A stretch of DNA of 59,474 nt, taken from NCBI GenBank assembly GCA_938075585.1, contig CALJHG010000023.1, positions 1 through 59,474 on the forward strand, written 5' to 3'. The translations under genes were made by a program, and so were the position numbers. The stretch comes from an uncultured Gammaproteobacteria bacterium. GTDB taxonomy: Bacteria > Pseudomonadota > Gammaproteobacteria > Ga0077536. Positions 1 to 8,111 of the stretch are shown here, in pieces (the stretch's first letter is position 1; each line of letters starts with the position of its first letter). The notes under the pieces are model-generated. The model was not told the origin of the DNA, did not search any database, and saw only the letters and a list, made by a program, of their open reading frames with translations.

Positions 1-856
1 CTTCAGCATGGTTATACATCGGTAACAACATAAATGTGCGGCCTTTATAATCCCAAGATAAATCCGTTAGTTTACCGGTGTAGGAGAGGAAGTCCTTAGC
101 GGTGACATCGCTACCAAACATCGACTCTTCGTCCGAAAACGAAGCAAGCGTTTGTGTTCTGCCCAATTGAGGGATGTAAACCCAGCCATTTAAAGGTTTT
201 GATTCATCTCTATTGGCGAATACTAATGCCTGTGTTCCATCATAACTTCCGGCGTCTATGGCTTCTAGCCGAAAAGCACCATAGGCGTCCTCTACATTAT
301 TCATGAGGAATGGTTTGGGATCTCGAATATGACGGTACATGAAACGCATTAATTTCGCCTTGAATCGCATTTCAAATTCAACTTTCTCTGAGCGCCAGTC
401 AATCAGCCTCCAGTGCATCTCGGGTATATCGCCATTGTCGCCCTGATACGCGTAGCGCATGTTCCAAGCAAGTTTGTTGCCCGCGTGGGGATCCTCTAGA
501 GACAGTCTTTCTGGAAAAGGCAAACCTTGTGAGAAGTTTTCTAAAGTACCGTCATTCTCGGAAATGGTTGCTTCCCCACCAAATTTCCGAGTCGCGTTAG
601 TGAATAATTGATGTGGCCCGAAGCTACTTGGAGCACCCACGGTTATGGAGTAGAAATCACCTAAAACAAATTTACCAAAATCTGAGTCAATCAAATGACG
701 GAAATTCTCGTAGTTTTTTGAATTTATTAATATTCCAGGCCGTGGACTTATTTCATTCAGTTCTTCTAAATCTAGAATAAAGTCATCACTTGCTAGATTG
801 AAAGAGAGTAACGTTAATATGACTCCAGTTAGAATTTTATCTTTAGTGCTTTTAAT
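1..856 (-). CDS. DUF1329 family protein, 3' part cut off by window edge
   Basis: The protein reads leftwards off the window. It begins with a clear signal peptide (lysine-rich n-region, then a hydrophobic core such as ILTGVILTLLSFNLA, residues about 8-22). Mature motifs include PHQLFTNATRKFGGE, NGWVYIPQLGRTQTL and MLPMYNHAE, typical of DUF1329, a family of periplasmic or outer-membrane LolA/LppX-fold proteins. DUF1329 genes usually sit with DUF1302 and MMPL/RND genes, both present at the right end of this window. The ORF is in the same frame as the upstream LLM gene and follows its TAA directly. No ATG, GTG or TTG precedes the signal peptide; the first codon after the stop is ATT at 854-856. 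A rare AUU start, a mutated TAAATG junction or a sequence error are all possible. The family call is fairly secure, the start is not. Confidence 0.75.
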   Translation of the reverse strand, partial: MKSTKDKILTGVILTLLSFNLASDDFILDLEELNEISPRPGILINSKNYENFRHLIDSDFGKFVLGDFYSITVGAPSSFGPHQLFTNATRKFGGEATISENDGTLENFSQGLPFPERLSLEDPHAGNKLAWNMRYAYQGDNGDIPEMHWRLIDWRSEKVEFEMRFKAKLMRFMYRHIRDPKPFLMNNVEDAYGAFRLEAIDAGSYDGTQALVFANRDESKPLNGWVYIPQLGRTQTLASFSDEESMFGSDVTAKDFLSYTGKLTDLSWDYKGRTFMLLPMYNHAE

Positions 857-1945
857 TTAGGCTGCCCACGAAATATTGCCGGTTTTATTCTTAGCCTGAA
901 GGCGAGGCATCACTTTTTCGGAAAAAGAAATCATATTGCGTTCCGCTTCTTCCCAAGGCATACCTGCATAGCTGAAAATGCCAAGATACGCTTCGGCGCC
1001 TATGCGCTCTGCATTGGCGACTATTTTTTCGTAACAATCATCGGGTGTTCCCCAAGTCTGCAACTCCATGAAAAACTCAATGGCAGAATCAACTCCAGAC
1101 TTGTCCATATTCTCCGCAAACTTCCCATAGTACTCGTAGCCCTTTTGCCCTTTTAAATGGCCAGTGTCGAAATTATAATGGTCGAGAACTGTTTGCCAAT
1201 AACCGCCAATATATTTACGTGCCATTTGATAAGCGGCGTCTTTGTCCGAGTTGCACATGGTCCAGCCGGCCATTACCGGTGCAGGCGGCTTCTCACCATT
1301 TAATCGCTCGTAAGTTTCGTTATATTCAGCAATTTCTTTTTCTACTTGGACCCATGGTTTTTGAGGGATAACAAGCAAGCCTATCCCTAATTTAGCCATG
1401 ATATCTATAGACTCGGGAGATACTGCGGCGGCATAAGTTCTGCCTCGAAAGCTCTTAAATGGAGCTGGCCTAATCAGTGCTTTCGGTTGTTGTACAAATT
1501 CACCTGAGTATTCACAGTAGCCTTTTTCCAGTCCTCCTAAAACACATTCTGCACTTTCAATAAATCGAGGGCGGGAGTCCGCCATATCTTGACGGAAAGC
1601 GTCAAATTCTACTCTACCAGCGCCACGACCGAGCCCCAATATAGTCCTACCGTTAGAAATATTATCTAACATCGAAATTTGCTCTGCGACTCTCATCGGA
1701 TCGTGCCAAGGTAGGACAACTACCATCGTGCCGAGTTTGATCTTTTCAGTTTTCCCCGCCATGTAGGTAAGAAATTGGAGAGGGTCGGGACACATAGTGT
1801 AGTCGGTGAAATGGTGCTCGACACCCCATATGGATTCAAATCCAAGTGGTTCGGCCATCTCTGCAAGGCGGAGTTCATTACGATAAACGATATTATCTTC
1901 AATTTGGTTCGTATTTTGAAATATAGTGGTCATCCCAACGTGCAT
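857..1945 (-). CDS. LLM class flavin-dependent oxidoreductase (luciferase-like monooxygenase)
   Basis: A 362-residue TIM-barrel protein of the bacterial luciferase-like family, which uses reduced FMN or F420 to oxygenate or reduce small organic substrates in the cytoplasm. Family signatures are the N-terminal ESIWGVEHHFTDY segment, the KIKLGTMVVVLPWHDPMRVAEQ strand and helix, and GRTILGLGRGAGRVEFDAF. The start is supported by AAGGA seven bases before the ATG. It is the first gene of an apparent two-gene unit with the DUF1329 gene, which suggests a hydrophobic substrate. No flavin reductase lies beside it; the nearest is at 54551-55039. Substrate cannot be inferred. It is more divergent from the other two LLM proteins here than they are from each other, by eye. 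Confidence 0.88.
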   Translation of the reverse strand: MHVGMTTIFQNTNQIEDNIVYRNELRLAEMAEPLGFESIWGVEHHFTDYTMCPDPLQFLTYMAGKTEKIKLGTMVVVLPWHDPMRVAEQISMLDNISNGRTILGLGRGAGRVEFDAFRQDMADSRPRFIESAECVLGGLEKGYCEYSGEFVQQPKALIRPAPFKSFRGRTYAAAVSPESIDIMAKLGIGLLVIPQKPWVQVEKEIAEYNETYERLNGEKPPAPVMAGWTMCNSDKDAAYQMARKYIGGYWQTVLDHYNFDTGHLKGQKGYEYYGKFAENMDKSGVDSAIEFFMELQTWGTPDDCYEKIVANAERIGAEAYLGIFSYAGMPWEEAERNMISFSEKVMPRLQAKNKTGNISWAA

Positions 1946-2050
1946 TGTAATATCCTTTGCTTTCTAATTTTTCACTCTACTATTAGGGAATGAAAATTTA
2001 CTGAGTCCACATGAGGGACATTCATTTAATTTAACTCCATACTAATAGCT

Positions 2051-2470
2051 TCAGACGTCGGTCGCAAAAAAATTTAGTTCTATCGTAGCCCCATCTGGAT
2101 CCTTTACAAAGAGCTGAGTTAAATTGAATTCCGGAATTGACTGCTTGTGATACGGTAACGATCTTTTTTCCAATCGTTCTAAAAACTCCGCTATATCTGT
2201 CGCCTTAAAAGCTATGTGATCGATACGTCCGGTTCCTACTTTAGGTAGATTGGCCACAGTCTCACCTGCACTGGCGCTAGGTATTCCTCCCGGAAATCCT
2301 GTTGTTCCAATATGGACGACTGGTTTTTCATCGAGATAGAACCAGTGACCTTCGAAGTCGAAACTTGGTCGAGGACCATCCTTTAGGCCTAGTATTTGCG
2401 AATAGAATTCTCGCGACTTTTCTATGTCCGCAGAATAGATGAAATAGTGATCTAAGTTTTCAATTGGCAT
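2051..2470 (-). CDS. VOC family (glyoxalase/extradiol dioxygenase fold) protein
   Basis: A 139-residue vicinal-oxygen-chelate protein. It opens with NLDHYFIYSADIEKSREFY and ends with FVKDPDGATIELNFF, the paired beta-alpha-beta-beta-beta modules of this fold. Candidate metal ligands are the N-terminal His of LDHYFIY, the His of GRIDHIAFK and the Glu of GATIELNF. The family includes glyoxalase I, methylmalonyl-CoA epimerase, extradiol dioxygenases and resistance proteins; the length fits a single-subunit two-module protein. It lies between LLM genes in a catabolic neighbourhood, so a ring-cleavage or epimerase role is conceivable but unproven. It diverges from the SRPBCC gene, with regulatory sequence shared between them at 2471-2721. 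Confidence 0.85.
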   Translation of the reverse strand: MPIENLDHYFIYSADIEKSREFYSQILGLKDGPRPSFDFEGHWFYLDEKPVVHIGTTGFPGGIPSASAGETVANLPKVGTGRIDHIAFKATDIAEFLERLEKRSLPYHKQSIPEFNLTQLFVKDPDGATIELNFFATDV

Positions 2471-2658
2471 GCGATTTTCCCACGTATCGAGCTTGAAGTT
2501 AGTTTACCGCTATTTTTAGTCATCGGTCGAATATTACGGAATCTCGTAGCAGTTTACTTTTGTATATTAGCTTTTCTGTCGACTTGGTGGTGTACTGTTT
2601 CGCGCAACTGACTATCGACTCAAGTGACACTTACGGCTAATATCTTAGGACTAGATAT

Positions 2659-2683
2659 GAGACCATCCAGTGCGGATGGTTTC
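2659..2683 (+). promoter_or_regulatory. Leader hairpin upstream of the SRPBCC gene
   Basis: A perfect 7-bp stem ACCATCC / GGATGGT with the loop AGTGC extends outwards through one G-U pair to about 10 bp. It ends 38 bases before the ATG at 2722. A TAATAT sequence at 2638-2643 could be a -10 element, which would place the hairpin at the start of the transcript. There is no T-run long enough for a terminator. A 5' stabilising hairpin or regulatory leader is the likeliest reading. Confidence 0.45.
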
Positions 2684-2721
2684 TGATTAAATAAACGATA
2701 ACGAAGTTGGAGGTCCTCATC

Positions 2722-3147
2722 ATGGCTTATGATGCATTAGTAGAGAGAAATATTTCGGTACCGCGTAGTAAGGTATTTGCGCAGCTTTATGATTTTGGAG
2801 GTATTAAGAAAATCCTTCCGGAAGCTATAGGTTCGTGCGAGTGCGTCGGCGAAGGAATTGGCGCGGTTAGGACGATCGCCTTGGCCGACGGAAGTGGTAC
2901 AGTAGTAGAAAGGATGGAGGCTGCTCATGATGACACGACTTTTGCTTACTCCATTACTGCCAATGACGCTCTTCCCGTGGAAAATTATGTTGCGGTGGTC
3001 ACATTGTCTGATACTAGCGACGGTGGCACTAATGTTCAGTGGGGTAGCAATTGGCACGCCACTGGTGGCGCCTCCGAAGATGAAGTACAGGGTGCTCTAG
3101 AAGGCCTGTATAACGCCATAATCGACGGCATGGAAGCTGCTGGTTAG
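2722..3147 (+). CDS. SRPBCC (START/Bet v1-like) family protein
   Basis: A 141-residue cytoplasmic protein of the polyketide-cyclase/START-like helix-grip fold, whose members bind hydrophobic ligands in a deep cavity. The sequence follows the family pattern: the N-terminal strand and helix LVERNISVPRSKVFAQLYDF, a central GAVRTIALADGSGTVVERM turn, and the C-terminal helix DEVQGALEGLYNAIIDGMEA. I chose ATG 2722 because GGAGG at 2709-2713 sits eight bases upstream; an in-frame TTG at 2707 would have no such signal. It stands alone on the plus strand between two minus-strand catabolic genes. A ligand-binding or cyclase-like role in the same pathway is an inference. Confidence 0.8.
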   Translation: MAYDALVERNISVPRSKVFAQLYDFGGIKKILPEAIGSCECVGEGIGAVRTIALADGSGTVVERMEAAHDDTTFAYSITANDALPVENYVAVVTLSDTSDGGTNVQWGSNWHATGGASEDEVQGALEGLYNAIIDGMEAAG

Positions 3148-3161
3148 TAGTTAATCCTGAG

Positions 3162-3199
3162 GCCTCGATTTTAATTGTTAACCCTTTTGAAATCGAGGC
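3162..3199. repeat. Inverted repeat at a convergent gene end
   Basis: The 10-bp arms GCCTCGATTT (3162-3171) and AAATCGAGGC (3190-3199) are perfect complements separated by 18 bases. The left arm lies just after the SRPBCC stop and the right arm lies in the last codons of the LLM gene. There is no flanking T-run on the plus strand. It may act as a weak bidirectional transcript end or a 3' stabiliser. Confidence 0.45.
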
Positions 3200-4203
3200 A
3201 TCACTTCTGTCGCGAACAACTCAAGAGCTCTTGTTCCCTTTTCGGGGTCTAATCCAGGAAATTGCGAGTTTAAGATAAAGTCAGTGCATTGATATTCTGA
3301 AACAAATTTTTCCATCTTTCGCGAGACCTGGTCTGGTGTTCCAATCATAAATACATCCGCTAGTACCGAATTTCGCATATCTTCCGGTTTTGTAAGGGAG
3401 TTACCCATTTCTGTATCTCCTTCAGCGTCGCCGGCTTCCTCAATAATATCGCGATAAAAATCCAACATGTGGAACAAATGATCCTGGCATTCTTCCCACG
3501 CTTGGTCTTCCGTTTCCGCACAATAAACCATTCGGAGTTGCGCTACTTTGAAGTCATTAGGATCTTTACCATTTTCTTTGAGAGTCTCAATATATAGTGG
3601 CGCGGGATCAGGGCCTAGCGTCGCCATTAAGTGATGTCCCATTTCTGCTACTTTTTTTGTGGCTTTCGGTCCGCGGGCGCCTACCCAGATAGGTGGATGC
3701 GGTTTTTGTACGGGCTTAGGCGACAATCGAGCATTTTTGACTTGGGTATATTTACCATCAAAGGTGACGAACTCCTCGTTAAACAGACGTTCGATTAATC
3801 TAATTCCCTCTCTGGTTCTGGTGCCGCGTTCACTCCGATTCATGCAAAGAGCATCGAACTCCCAATGGGAATATCCTTGTCCTACGCCGAACTCAAATCG
3901 CCCATCCGACAATATATCAACATTAGCTACTTCTTCAGCCATTAGGACGGGATGCTGGTAAGGCAGTATTACGATAAAAGTTCCTATCCTAATAGTAGTT
4001 GTTTTCATAGCCACAGCAGCTGCTGTTGTCATCAATGACGGGTTATATCCATCGTCTGTAAAATGGTGCTCGGTCAGCCATATGTTATCGAACCCTAGTT
4101 CTTCACATTTTTCTATCTGACTTAAAATATCTCGGTAAAATTTAGGGAAGGGTCTCCTCCACTCTATCGGATTCCGAAAATCTTCCATTACACCAAATCG
4201 CAT
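3178..4203 (-). CDS. LLM class flavin-dependent oxidoreductase
   Basis: A 341-residue luciferase-like TIM-barrel oxidoreductase. Signatures are MRFGVMEDFRNPIEWRRP at the N-terminus, FDNIWLTEHHFTDDGYNP, TIRIGTFIVILPYQHPVLMA, and GRFEFGVGQGYSHWEFDAL. A second block KPHPPIWVGARGPKATKKVAEMG is the usual substrate/flavin-proximal region. AGGGG lies about six bases before the ATG. It is followed 29 bases upstream by an acyl-CoA dehydrogenase on the same strand, so the two are probably co-transcribed. Overall architecture resembles the LLM protein at 20226-21236. The substrate is unknown; terpenoid, alkane or sulfonate oxidation are all known in this superfamily. Confidence 0.88.
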   Translation of the reverse strand: MRFGVMEDFRNPIEWRRPFPKFYRDILSQIEKCEELGFDNIWLTEHHFTDDGYNPSLMTTAAAVAMKTTTIRIGTFIVILPYQHPVLMAEEVANVDILSDGRFEFGVGQGYSHWEFDALCMNRSERGTRTREGIRLIERLFNEEFVTFDGKYTQVKNARLSPKPVQKPHPPIWVGARGPKATKKVAEMGHHLMATLGPDPAPLYIETLKENGKDPNDFKVAQLRMVYCAETEDQAWEECQDHLFHMLDFYRDIIEEAGDAEGDTEMGNSLTKPEDMRNSVLADVFMIGTPDQVSRKMEKFVSEYQCTDFILNSQFPGLDPEKGTRALELFATEVMPRFQKG

Positions 4204-4232
4204 ACGATACCCCTATACTAAATGTTGAAAAC

Positions 4233-5399
4233 TTAAAATGAGCGAGGTAAGCCTAACACTTTCTCGCCGATAAAATTAAAGATCATCTCGCGGCTTACGG
4301 GAGCAATGCGAGGAATCATTATTTCTCTCATATACCGTTCAACATGATACTCTTTAGCATAACCCATGCCTCCGTGCGTCATGACTGCTTGTTCACACGC
4401 ACGATAACCTGCTTCGGCAGCCAAGTATTTAGCGGCATTGGCTTCAGCTCCACATTCCTCCCCAGCGTCATATTTCGTCGCGGCATTAAATACCATCAAG
4501 TTTGCGGCTTCGAGTTCCATCCAATTCTTTGCCAAAGGGTGCTGTATTCCTTGATTCATACCAATCGGCCTGTTGAACACTTCTCGATCTTTCGCGTACT
4601 CAACCGCTCGTTCAAGTGCCACCCGGCCTAAACCTACTGCTTCAGCCGCAATTAATATCCGCTCAGGATTTAGTCCATGGAGTATGTAGTGAAATCCTTT
4701 CCCTTCCTCTCCAATGAGGTCTTCTACGGGTACCGGCATGTTGTCATAGAATACCGCATTGGAATCTACAGCCTTGCGTCCCATCTTCTCTATTTCTCTA
4801 ATTTCGGCATGATCACGATTGAGGTCTGTATAGAACAACGAGAGGCCATCTGTTTTTCTTTTTACCTCATCTTTCGAGGTGGTTCGAGCTAAGAGTAGAA
4901 CTTTATTCGCGCGCTGGGCCATAGAGGTCCAGTGTTTTTGTCCCGAGATAATGTAGGCATCGCCTTTTTTTTCCGCCTTTACTTGCAGACTTGTTGTGTC
5001 AAGACCAGCATTGGGTTCTGTTACGCCAAAACAGGAGACATCCTTACCTTCAATCATAGGAGGCAGCCATCTTTGTTTCTGTTCTTCGGAACCGAAAACG
5101 ACAATAGGGTTCAAGCCGAATAGATTGAGATGGACGGAAGAGGCGCCAGTATATCCTGCGCCAGACTGCGCTATTGCTTGACAGAGTATCGATGCTTCAG
5201 TGATTCCCATTCCGCTTCCACCGAATTCTTCCGGCATTGCAATCCCAAACCAACCGCCTTCACAGATCGCATTTACAAACTCTTGCGGAAACACCCCACT
5301 TTGATCTGTTTCAAGCCAATAATCTGCACTAAAGTCGGCACAGATTCGCTCGATTGCGTCCTTGATCGCTAATTGCTCTGCTGTAAATTCAATATTCAT
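4233..5399 (-). CDS. Acyl-CoA dehydrogenase (FadE-like)
   Basis: A 388-residue FAD enzyme catalysing alpha,beta-dehydrogenation of an acyl-CoA with electrons going to ETF. The N-terminal helical domain, the middle beta domain (FGVTEPNAGLDTTSLQVKAE, GQKHWTSMAQRANKVLLLAR) and the C-terminal helical domain are all present. The usual C-terminal catalytic Glu motif YEGTSE is replaced by IAPVSREM. Instead Glu246 in NPERILIAAE sits where the isovaleryl- and long-chain enzymes carry their base, so it is probably active. I start at 5399 because AAGGAA lies seven bases upstream; the longer frame to 5438 has no such signal. It is probably co-transcribed with the downstream LLM gene. Confidence 0.88.
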   Translation of the reverse strand: MNIEFTAEQLAIKDAIERICADFSADYWLETDQSGVFPQEFVNAICEGGWFGIAMPEEFGGSGMGITEASILCQAIAQSGAGYTGASSVHLNLFGLNPIVVFGSEEQKQRWLPPMIEGKDVSCFGVTEPNAGLDTTSLQVKAEKKGDAYIISGQKHWTSMAQRANKVLLLARTTSKDEVKRKTDGLSLFYTDLNRDHAEIREIEKMGRKAVDSNAVFYDNMPVPVEDLIGEEGKGFHYILHGLNPERILIAAEAVGLGRVALERAVEYAKDREVFNRPIGMNQGIQHPLAKNWMELEAANLMVFNAATKYDAGEECGAEANAAKYLAAEAGYRACEQAVMTHGGMGYAKEYHVERYMREIMIPRIAPVSREMIFNFIGEKVLGLPRSF

Positions 5400-5700
5400 C
5401 AAAAATTCCTTGTGTCTGGAAACACCCAAATTTTGCAAGGTCGTTGCGCCTATGGTGCGTTAAAAGCTTATCATTAACATGACTTAAAGCTGTATCGTAA
5501 AATCATTATGATGCACTAAATTTATTTGAAGTAAAAGAGGATGTCCCACTCTTAAATATACAAAGTTATCTTGAATCACCCGGCATTTTTTTGGTTTAAA
5601 CTAGTTATGGATGTCCTGTGAGTGTGGTAACGTGTACGCTGCTAATTTGCTGGGCCTGTCCTAGCATCATTTGTTATTCTTAATTGATAGGAGTTTTGAG
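5400..5700. other. Divergent intergenic region between two acyl-CoA dehydrogenase genes
   Basis: This 301-base stretch must hold promoters for both flanking acyl-CoA dehydrogenase genes. I see no convincing coding sequence on either strand. An 8-bp palindrome GTTTAAAC at 5594-5601 and AT-rich segments around 5480-5560 are the only notable marks. The TAGGAG ribosome binding site of the plus-strand gene is at its right end. I cannot assign a specific regulator. Confidence 0.4.
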
Positions 5701-6912
5701 ATGGTTCAAGTCGCGGCAAGTGAGGCAGCACTTTCAGAGGGTAGAGATAAAGCATTCACTCTCAGTTCTGATCAACAACTTATGCTCGATGAAGCAGATC
5801 GCTTTGCACGTAACGAGCTATATCCTTTGGCTGCTAAGATGGACGATGAGGAATGGTGGCCTGAGAATGTCTTTAAAGATATTGGAGACGCAGGCTATTT
5901 CGGTCTCACTGTGCCTGAGGAGTATGGCGGGCAGGGACTCGATCTATTTACAAGTGGTATAGTTGCCCAAGCATTCGCAAGATGGAACTATGCGCTATCT
6001 CTAAGCTGGATAGCGCATGAAAATCTGTGTCTCAATAATATTTACCGGAATGCTAATGAGTTTCTCCGGAATAAATACCTTCCCGGACTTTGCTCTGGTG
6101 AAAAAATAGGCGCATTAGGACTTACTGAGCCCGGGGCAGGATCGGATGCCTTAGGTTCCATGGCGACTACCGCCAAGCTTGAGGGTGATGTCTATGTGCT
6201 GAATGGTCGCAAGCTTTACATAACCAATGGCCCTGTAGCAGATGTATTGCTTGTCTACGCTAAGACAGCACCTGAAAAAGGGGCTCATGGTATTTCTGCT
6301 TTTATAATAGAAAAAGATTTCCCTGGCTTCAGTGTTGCACAAAAACTGGTGAAGATGGGTTTCCGCGGCAGCCAAACGGGTGAATTGGTATTTGATGATT
6401 GCGAAGTTCCTGTCGAAAATATGGTGGGCGGAGAGAATGAGGGTGTTGTTATCACTATGAGTGGGTTGGACTTGGAACGGGCAACCATAGCACCAATCTG
6501 CCTCGGGATGGCTGAGCGTGCTCTCGAGTTAACTATAGAATTCGCTAAAACGCGAGAACAATTTGGCAAGCCTATTGCAAGTTTTCAAATGATACAGTCC
6601 AAGATTGCGGATATGTACGTGTGGGTGGAGGCAATTAAAGCGCTAAACTTCAAGGTGCTAGCGGAAGTCAACGAACTAGAAGTTGGGGAAGGTGGTCGCG
6701 GCATGGTTCACGCAAATACTGCAGCGTCGATCATGTACGCGGCAAATACGTTGAATCGTGTTCTTGACGAAGCAGTGCAAGTGCATGGCGGCGCTGGGTA
6801 TATCTGGGAGTCCGAAATTAATCGTTTGTACAGAGGTAATAAACTGCTCGAAATTGGCGCTGGAACAACTGAGGTTAGGAAAATGATCATTAGTAGAGAA
6901 TTACTAAAATAA
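5701..6912 (+). CDS. Acyl-CoA dehydrogenase, isovaleryl-CoA dehydrogenase-like
   Basis: A 403-residue acyl-CoA dehydrogenase. Motifs are LGLTEPGAGSDALGSMATTA (FAD/substrate loop), GRKLYITNGPVADVLLVYAK, TREQFGKPIASFQMIQSKIA, and VQVHGGAGYIWESEINRLYR. It has LDLERATIAP with Glu259 in the position of the isovaleryl-CoA dehydrogenase base, and the C-terminal LLEIGAGTTEV with Ala in place of the MCAD-type Glu, which is the isovaleryl-CoA dehydrogenase pattern. That favours a branched-chain acyl-CoA substrate. ATG 5701 is chosen because TAGGAG precedes it by about seven bases. The TAA stop is followed immediately by the ATG of the SDR gene, so the two are translationally coupled. Confidence 0.88.
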   Translation: MVQVAASEAALSEGRDKAFTLSSDQQLMLDEADRFARNELYPLAAKMDDEEWWPENVFKDIGDAGYFGLTVPEEYGGQGLDLFTSGIVAQAFARWNYALSLSWIAHENLCLNNIYRNANEFLRNKYLPGLCSGEKIGALGLTEPGAGSDALGSMATTAKLEGDVYVLNGRKLYITNGPVADVLLVYAKTAPEKGAHGISAFIIEKDFPGFSVAQKLVKMGFRGSQTGELVFDDCEVPVENMVGGENEGVVITMSGLDLERATIAPICLGMAERALELTIEFAKTREQFGKPIASFQMIQSKIADMYVWVEAIKALNFKVLAEVNELEVGEGGRGMVHANTAASIMYAANTLNRVLDEAVQVHGGAGYIWESEINRLYRGNKLLEIGAGTTEVRKMIISRELLK

Positions 6913-7806
6913 ATGACCGATTCGATCAGTTATCCGGAGACAGATGAAGATCTAAGTGTTCATAGTACGATTTATGCTGCTGGTCTATTGAAAGATAAGG
7001 TGGTGCTTGTTACCGGAGGAGGCAGTGGTATAGGGCGTGCAACTGCTTGGCTAGCAATGCGGCTTGGTGCATCGGTAGTGATAGCTGGAAGGTCAGAGGA
7101 CAAACTTGCTCGAACAGTTGCCGAGGCGAGGCGCTTAACGCGGAGCAATTCCATGGCTTATAAAGTAATGGATATAAGAGACCCCGATTCAGTTGCGAAG
7201 GTCATTGATAGTGTTCACGATTCTACCGGAAAGCTTGATATCTTAGTGAACAATGCTGGGGGGCAGTTCCCACAACCAGCTATCAATTTTTCCGGCAAAG
7301 GATGGCGATCTGTAATTGATACGAATCTCAACGGAACTTGGAACGTCATGGACTACGCCGCGAAGACATGGCAGAAAAAAGGCACTCAAGGAAGTGTAGT
7401 TAACGTTGTAGTCGTAGGTCAGGGGTTGCATGGAATCGCACACACTGTCGCTGCGCGTGCTGGAACAATTGCCTTTTCGGAGAAGGCGTCAGTAGAGTGG
7501 GCGCCGCACGGTATTCGTGTTAACTGTGTAGCACCTGGCACTATCAAAACGGAGGGATGGAAAGTTTATCCCGAGCAAGTCCGAGCCCGATACCCTAAAA
7601 CTAACCCTATGATGCGAGCTGGTAGCCCTTGGGAGATCGCCGAAGCAATTATTTTCATCGGTGGCCCGGGAGGCCTATTTATTAACGGCGAAACTTTAGT
7701 TGTGGACGGGGGTGGCCGTCATTGGGGCGAAATTTGGGCAGGAGAAAAACCGGACCATTTTCTTGAGGCCTCTCGTGTGTACGAACTCCCTAACAGCGAT
7801 AATTAG
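6913..7806 (+). CDS. SDR family protein with substituted catalytic triad
   Basis: A 297-residue Rossmann-fold short-chain dehydrogenase/reductase. The dinucleotide site VLVTGGGSGIGRA and the NNAG motif (DILVNNAGGQ) are intact, and the C-terminal EWAPHGIRVNCVAPGTI block resembles 2,4-dienoyl-CoA reductases. The catalytic Ser-Tyr-Lys is absent: the serine pair after the VVN strand is Val-Val, Thr178 occupies the Tyr position and Arg182 the Lys position (HTVAARAG). Dienoyl-CoA reductases also lack the standard Tyr but usually keep a Lys. The ATG abuts the TAA of the acyl-CoA dehydrogenase gene. A CoA-thioester reductase role in the same pathway is plausible; a non-catalytic role is not excluded. 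Confidence 0.82.
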   Translation: MTDSISYPETDEDLSVHSTIYAAGLLKDKVVLVTGGGSGIGRATAWLAMRLGASVVIAGRSEDKLARTVAEARRLTRSNSMAYKVMDIRDPDSVAKVIDSVHDSTGKLDILVNNAGGQFPQPAINFSGKGWRSVIDTNLNGTWNVMDYAAKTWQKKGTQGSVVNVVVVGQGLHGIAHTVAARAGTIAFSEKASVEWAPHGIRVNCVAPGTIKTEGWKVYPEQVRARYPKTNPMMRAGSPWEIAEAIIFIGGPGGLFINGETLVVDGGGRHWGEIWAGEKPDHFLEASRVYELPNSDN

Positions 7807-7815
7807 TTGATCCTT

Positions 7816-8094
7816 TTAGTGACTCGAGTTTTCTATCTCTTTTAATAAAACTTTTTCTTGCCCAGGATGGAAATCTTTAAGATGGGCCATTTTATTTGCG
7901 AAAGACTGAACATTTTTAGAATGCTGTTCTAGCAAAGTCGCTAGGCGCGCTTCTTCAGCAAGACTAATTTTTTGCCCAGACTTTCGCTTTTTGTCCAGAG
8001 CAATGAGAACCTCAAGGTGCTCTTCTTTGCTTTTCTTCATTGCGATATAACTTTGCAATGATCTTTCTCTCGCTAAGTCAGAGAGTTCGCTCAA
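7816..8094 (-). CDS. Small helical protein of unknown function
   Basis: A 92-residue, charged, almost certainly all-helical cytoplasmic protein, rich in Lys, Glu and Leu and without Cys, membrane segments or a signal peptide. I do not recognise the family. It begins 17 bases after the RRM gene and probably shares its transcript. The annotated frame opens with TTG at 8094 and has no good ribosome binding site; an ATG at codon 19 is an alternative. Its neighbour binds RNA, so a ribosome- or RNA-associated role is a guess only. Confidence 0.55.
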   Translation of the reverse strand: MSELSDLARERSLQSYIAMKKSKEEHLEVLIALDKKRKSGQKISLAEEARLATLLEQHSKNVQSFANKMAHLKDFHPGQEKVLLKEIENSSH

Positions 8095-8111
8095 TTTTTT
8101 TATAGACCTTA

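Noticed and set aside
5594-5601. GTTTAAAC as a PsrA/FadR-type site for the acyl-CoA dehydrogenases
   Set aside because: The PsrA consensus needs spaced half sites; an 8-base AT-rich palindrome is too weak to assign.
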